From contig NZ_FORR01000027.1 of the NCBI RefSeq assembly GCF_900114055.1, positions 1 through 34,733 on the forward strand: a stretch of DNA of 34,733 nt, read 5' to 3'. The notes beneath the pieces were generated by a model. It made no database searches. It was not told where the DNA came from and worked only from the letters and a program-made list of their open reading frames with translations. The translations under genes and the position numbers were made by a program. This stretch comes from Thermoflavimicrobium dichotomicum. GTDB lineage: Bacteria; Bacillota; Bacilli; Thermoactinomycetales; Thermoactinomycetaceae. Below, piece after piece: positions 32,442-34,733 of the stretch; positions within the stretch are counted from its first letter, which is position 1, and every line of letters starts with the position of its first letter.

Positions 32442-33119
32442 TTACCCTTCCAGATCAGGAATCTGCCAATCGATTTCCTCTGATCCGATTTCACGTAAAA
32501 ATTGATTGGTTTTGGAAAATGGCTTACTGCCAAAGAAACCTTTTTTCGCGGCAAAGGGGCTTGGGTGTGCGGATTCAATGATATAATGATGCGAATGAGT
32601 GATCAGTGACTTTTTCTCTTGTGCATGCTTGCCCCATAACAGAAACACGACAGGTTTCTCGCGTTGGTTTAATGCCATAATCACTTGATCGGTAAAGGTT
32701 TCCCATCCTTTTCCTTTATGTGAGTTCGGCTTTCCTTCCCGAACCGTCAAAACAGTATTGAGCATCAAAACTCCTTGTTCTGCCCATTTGACCAAATAGC
32801 CATGATTGGGAATACTGCATCCCAAGTCATCATGAAGCTCTTTGAAAATATTTTTCAAAGAAGGCGGCTGCTTCACTCCTGGTTTTACCGAGAAACTCAA
32901 TCCATGGGCTTGTCCTGCTCCATGATAAGGGTCTTGACCCAAAATGACCACTTTGGTATCTGCATACGAAGTCAAGTTTAAAGCAGAAAAAACTTCTTCT
33001 TTTGGCGGATAAATCACTTCAGTCTCATATTCCTTTTCCAAAAACGCCTTCAACTCTAAAAAGTATGGTTTGGTAAACTCTTCTCTCAAAATATCGGCCC
33101 AATCGTTGGTTAAAGTCAT
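32442..33119 (-). CDS. ung: Uracil-DNA glycosylase
   Basis: 225 residues from ATG 33119, the Bacillus Ung length. It removes uracil from DNA by base excision. Motif A GQDPYHG (61-67, catalytic Asp63) and motif [14 protein letters not shown] with His185 are intact, and [17 protein letters not shown] is typical. The frame is open to 33173, but the extra N-terminal part ([16 protein letters not shown]) has no counterpart in the family. ATG 33122 is next to 33119 and could be used instead; the ribosome site is weak for both (AGAAAGG is 14 bases away). Divergent from tetR. Confidence 0.94.
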   Translation of the reverse strand: MTLTNDWADILREEFTKPYFLELKAFLEKEYETEVIYPPKEEVFSALNLTSYADTKVVILGQDPYHGAGQAHGLSFSVKPGVKQPPSLKNIFKELHDDLGCSIPNHGYLVKWAEQGVLMLNTVLTVREGKPNSHKGKGWETFTDQVIMALNQREKPVVFLLWGKHAQEKKSLITHSHHYIIESAHPSPFAAKKGFFGSKPFSKTNQFLREIGSEEIDWQIPDLEG

Positions 33120-33279
33120 CATCGCTGCTGGCCCAACCTTTCTACAAACATATGTTTTTATTCCATGACTCATTTATTTTCTCACAAACATGAAAAACCG
33201 TAAAGAATATTTAACCAATCATTCTCCATTAATGTGTTGATTTTTACATATTCGATCCAAAAAAGCAGATCAAATAAAG

Positions 33280-33308
33280 TTGATTTTATACCGTCCAGAC
33301 GGTATATT
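33280..33308 (+). promoter_or_regulatory. Promoter with overlapping TetR-type operator
   Basis: -35 TTGATT (33280-33285), a 17-bp spacer and -10 TATATT (33303-33308). A perfect palindrome TATACCGTC-CA-GACGGTATA (33287-33306) fills the spacer and runs into the -10. A repressor bound here would block RNA polymerase, so the tetR gene 36 bases downstream most likely represses its own operon. Confidence 0.82.
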
Positions 33309-33343
33309 TAAATTGCCAATCGATTTTGAAGTAGGTGAAAAAG

Positions 33344-33898
33344 ATGTGTCCACGAAAATCACTTCAAACACGTCATGCTATCTTACAGGCAGCATATCAC
33401 TTGGTACAGACCGAAGGCATCGCCCATCTGACTTTAGATGCTGTAGCCAAAAACGCAGGAGTTAGCAAAGGTGGACTTCTTTATCATTTCCCCAGTAAAG
33501 AAGCACTGATTAAGGGAATGATTGATTATGTTCTTTCTCAATTTGAAAATGAACTGAATAAAGAAGTGGCTGAAATGGGAGAGAGACCTGGAAAATGGAC
33601 ACGTGCCTTTGTTCGTGCCACCTTTAAAGAGATTGAAGAAGGAAGTCCGATGAGTTTAGGTATTTTTACTGCTGTTGCAACCCATCCTCAGCTACTTGAA
33701 CCCATTCAATCCTATTATCGTAAATGGCAACAACGCATAGAAGATGATGGCCTGGATCCAGCACTTGCTTCCCTAATTCGTTTTGCAGCAGATGGAATCT
33801 GGCTCGCTCATTTCATCAACTTGGCTCCCCCCAATCCAGAACAACGTAAACAGATTCTTGAACGCTTAATCCATCTCATCGAGGAGGAAACGTCATGA
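33344..33898 (+). CDS. TetR-family repressor of the downstream SMR pump
   Basis: 184 residues. The N-terminal HTH is clear: RHAILQAAYHLVQTEGIAHL followed by TLDAVAKNAGVSKGGLLYHF and PSKEALI. The C-terminal ligand domain is like those of QacR/YxaF-type regulators. ATG 33344 has AGGTG six bases upstream; GTG 33335 is in frame but too close to that site. The stop overlaps the SMR start (ATGA), so the pair is co-translated. The inducing ligand is unknown but is expected to be a pump substrate such as a cationic dye or quaternary amine. Confidence 0.9.
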   Translation: MCPRKSLQTRHAILQAAYHLVQTEGIAHLTLDAVAKNAGVSKGGLLYHFPSKEALIKGMIDYVLSQFENELNKEVAEMGERPGKWTRAFVRATFKEIEEGSPMSLGIFTAVATHPQLLEPIQSYYRKWQQRIEDDGLDPALASLIRFAADGIWLAHFINLAPPNPEQRKQILERLIHLIEEETS

Positions 33899-34224
33899 AA
33901 GGATATCTGTACCTATTCATCGCAATTTTTGGCGAGCTGATCGCTACTTCTTCGTTAAAAGCATCCCAAGGATTTTCCAAACTCGTACCCAGTCTCATTG
34001 TCATCATCGGTTACGGAACAGCTTTTTACTTTCTCTCTCTTTCTCTCAAATATATCCCTCTGGGTATTAGCTATGCCATCTGGTCTGGAGTTGGAACAGC
34101 TCTCACAGCGATCATTGGCTATTGGTTCTGGAAAGAATCGTTAAATATTGCTCAGCTGATCGGGATCATTTTGATTATCGCAGGCGTTGTTCTGCTCAAT
34201 CTATCAAAAAATGCATCAGCCTAA
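33895..34224 (+). CDS. Small multidrug resistance (SMR) efflux protein
   Basis: 109 residues with four membrane helices. Glu14 in IAIFGELIATSSLK is the essential proton/substrate-binding residue of EmrE-type pumps; IPLGISYAIWSGVGTALTAI and GYWFWKESL are further SMR marks. It works as a dimer in the membrane and exchanges lipophilic cations for protons. ATG 33895 is seven bases after GAGGAGG. Only one SMR gene is present, so it is a homodimer, or pairs with a partner encoded elsewhere (EbrAB-like). A terminator-like hairpin GGCACCT-ATTCAA-AGGTGCC follows at 34233-34252, but without a T-run on this strand. Confidence 0.9.
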   Translation: MKGYLYLFIAIFGELIATSSLKASQGFSKLVPSLIVIIGYGTAFYFLSLSLKYIPLGISYAIWSGVGTALTAIIGYWFWKESLNIAQLIGIILIIAGVVLLNLSKNASA

Positions 34225-34255
34225 AAGGTACTGGCACCTATTCAAAGGTGCCGAT

Positions 34256-34289
34256 AAAAAAACGACACCAATCCCTATGGATTGATGCC
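34256..34289 (-). terminator. Terminator after tRNA-Met
   Basis: On the minus strand: GGCATCAATCC (34289-34279), loop ATAG, GGATTGGTGTC (34274-34264) and then GTTTTTTT. Eleven pairs, two of them G-U. It ends the tRNA transcript; no 23S gene follows. Confidence 0.8.
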
Positions 34290-34324
34290 GAATCTTTCAG
34301 CCTTTTCAGTTGCGATAACAACCT

Positions 34325-34401
34325 TGGTAGCGGCGGAGGGCCTCGAACCCCCGACCTTACGGGTATGAACCGTACGCTCTGGCCAGCTGAGCTACGCCGC
34401 C
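34325..34401 (-). tRNA. tRNA-Met (CAT), elongator
   Basis: 77 nt including an encoded CCA. The acceptor stem GGCGGCG pairs with CGCCGC(T); the anticodon arm is TACGG-TTCATAC-CCGTA, and the T arm has GTTCGAG. The sequence is close to Bacillus elongator tRNA-Met. It lies four bases downstream of tRNA-fMet. Confidence 0.95.
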
Positions 34402-34405
34402 ATAT

Positions 34406-34481
<76 letters not shown>

Positions 34482-34521
34482 GCATGATACAAGTTAAATG
34501 CATCTATAAGTAACTTCATAC

Positions 34522-34562
34522 AAAAACCTCTCTGAATCCTAAAAGCAGGTTCCAAAGAGGTC
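34522..34562 (-). terminator. Terminator-like hairpin between 16S and tRNA-fMet
   Basis: On the minus strand: ACCTCTTTGGAACC, loop TGCTTTTA, GGATTCAGAGAGGT and then TTTTG. Thirteen of 14 positions pair. It lies about 100 bases after the 16S 3' end, so most 16S transcripts would end or pause here. Confidence 0.7.
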
Positions 34563-34658
34563 TATTTTTCAAAAGCAAAGAACATATTCCCTGAAAACCA
34601 AAGAGTGAGATGGCATGACCCAAGAAGAAGTAAATGGTTATTCGGAAATAAACTCCGT

Positions 34659-34733
34659 AGAAAGGAGGTGATCCATCCCCACCTTCCGGTAGGGATACCT
34701 TGTTACGACTTCACCCCAATCATCTGCCCCACC
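34659..34733 (-). rRNA. rrs: 16S rRNA, 3' end (partial)
   Basis: On the minus strand the sequence gives GTGAAGTCGTAACAAGGTA and the 3' tail GGATCACCTCCTTTCT, which includes the anti-Shine-Dalgarno CCTCC. The gene runs off the right edge. The 16S 3' end is at about 34659. Confidence 0.97.

Overview
This window comes from a low- to mid-GC Gram-positive bacterium, most likely an endospore-forming member of the Bacillales. Thermoactinomycetaceae or a relative is my guess, not something proved here. The signs are strong AGGAGG-type ribosome sites, frequent TTG and GTG starts, Bacillus-like tRNA-Met and rRNA ends, a CotA-type spore-coat laccase and Bacillus-type hut genes.

Layout. The two ends are rRNA: the 5' end of a 23S gene (minus strand, with its own promoter) at the left, and the 3' end of a 16S gene (minus strand) followed by a terminator, tRNA-fMet, tRNA-Met and a second terminator at the right. 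The 34 kb between them therefore sits where a 16S-23S spacer would normally be, so the rRNA genes here appear unlinked. From left to right: putP symporter; debris of a Ro60/TROVE gene; an APC permease; a 0.39-kb IS200/IS605-like end pair with no transposase or tnpB; hutG-hutI-hutU (histidine to glutamate, no hutH visible); a Fic AMP-transferase gene; an accessory island of about 7.7 kb (9.8-17.5 kb); the type III-B CRISPR-Cas (Cmr) locus (17.5-27.2 kb); a gabT / DUF3870 / acyl-CoA dehydrogenase / CoA-transferase group that reads as 5-aminovalerate/glutarate catabolism; ung; and a self-regulated tetR-SMR efflux operon.

The accessory island is the most unusual part. A cassette is repeated four times: a terminator hairpin, a very short CRISPR array (4, 2, 2 and 2 repeats of about 27 nt; spacers 39-42 nt) and a leader. 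The leader is about 305 bp in the first three copies, and each leader carries a promoter reading into its array on the minus strand. Fic-gene tails or remnants precede three copies. Between the cassettes sit a RelE/ParE-like toxin-antitoxin pair, a Uma2 nuclease-like gene, an orphan HicB, a cotA laccase, and an XRE/DUF6932 nucleotidyltransferase-like pair.

The Cas locus has cas6 and an APE2256-type CARF gene on the minus strand. Divergent from them is a two-helix membrane protein with coiled-coil and TPR-like regions that I cannot assign to a known family. Then comes cmr1-cas10(cmr2)-cmr3-cmr4-cmr5-cmr6 on the plus strand. Cas10 has an intact GGDD cyclase motif but no N-terminal HD nuclease domain, so the expected output is cyclic oligoadenylate signalling to the CARF protein and perhaps to the membrane protein. 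cmr4 and cmr5 each need a one-base frame correction as written, and no cas1/cas2 is present. Core metabolic genes in the same window are intact, so the breaks cluster in the defence region. A family of about 110-bp hairpin elements with TTGACAAA/TTTGTCAA ends (five copies) is scattered between the genes.
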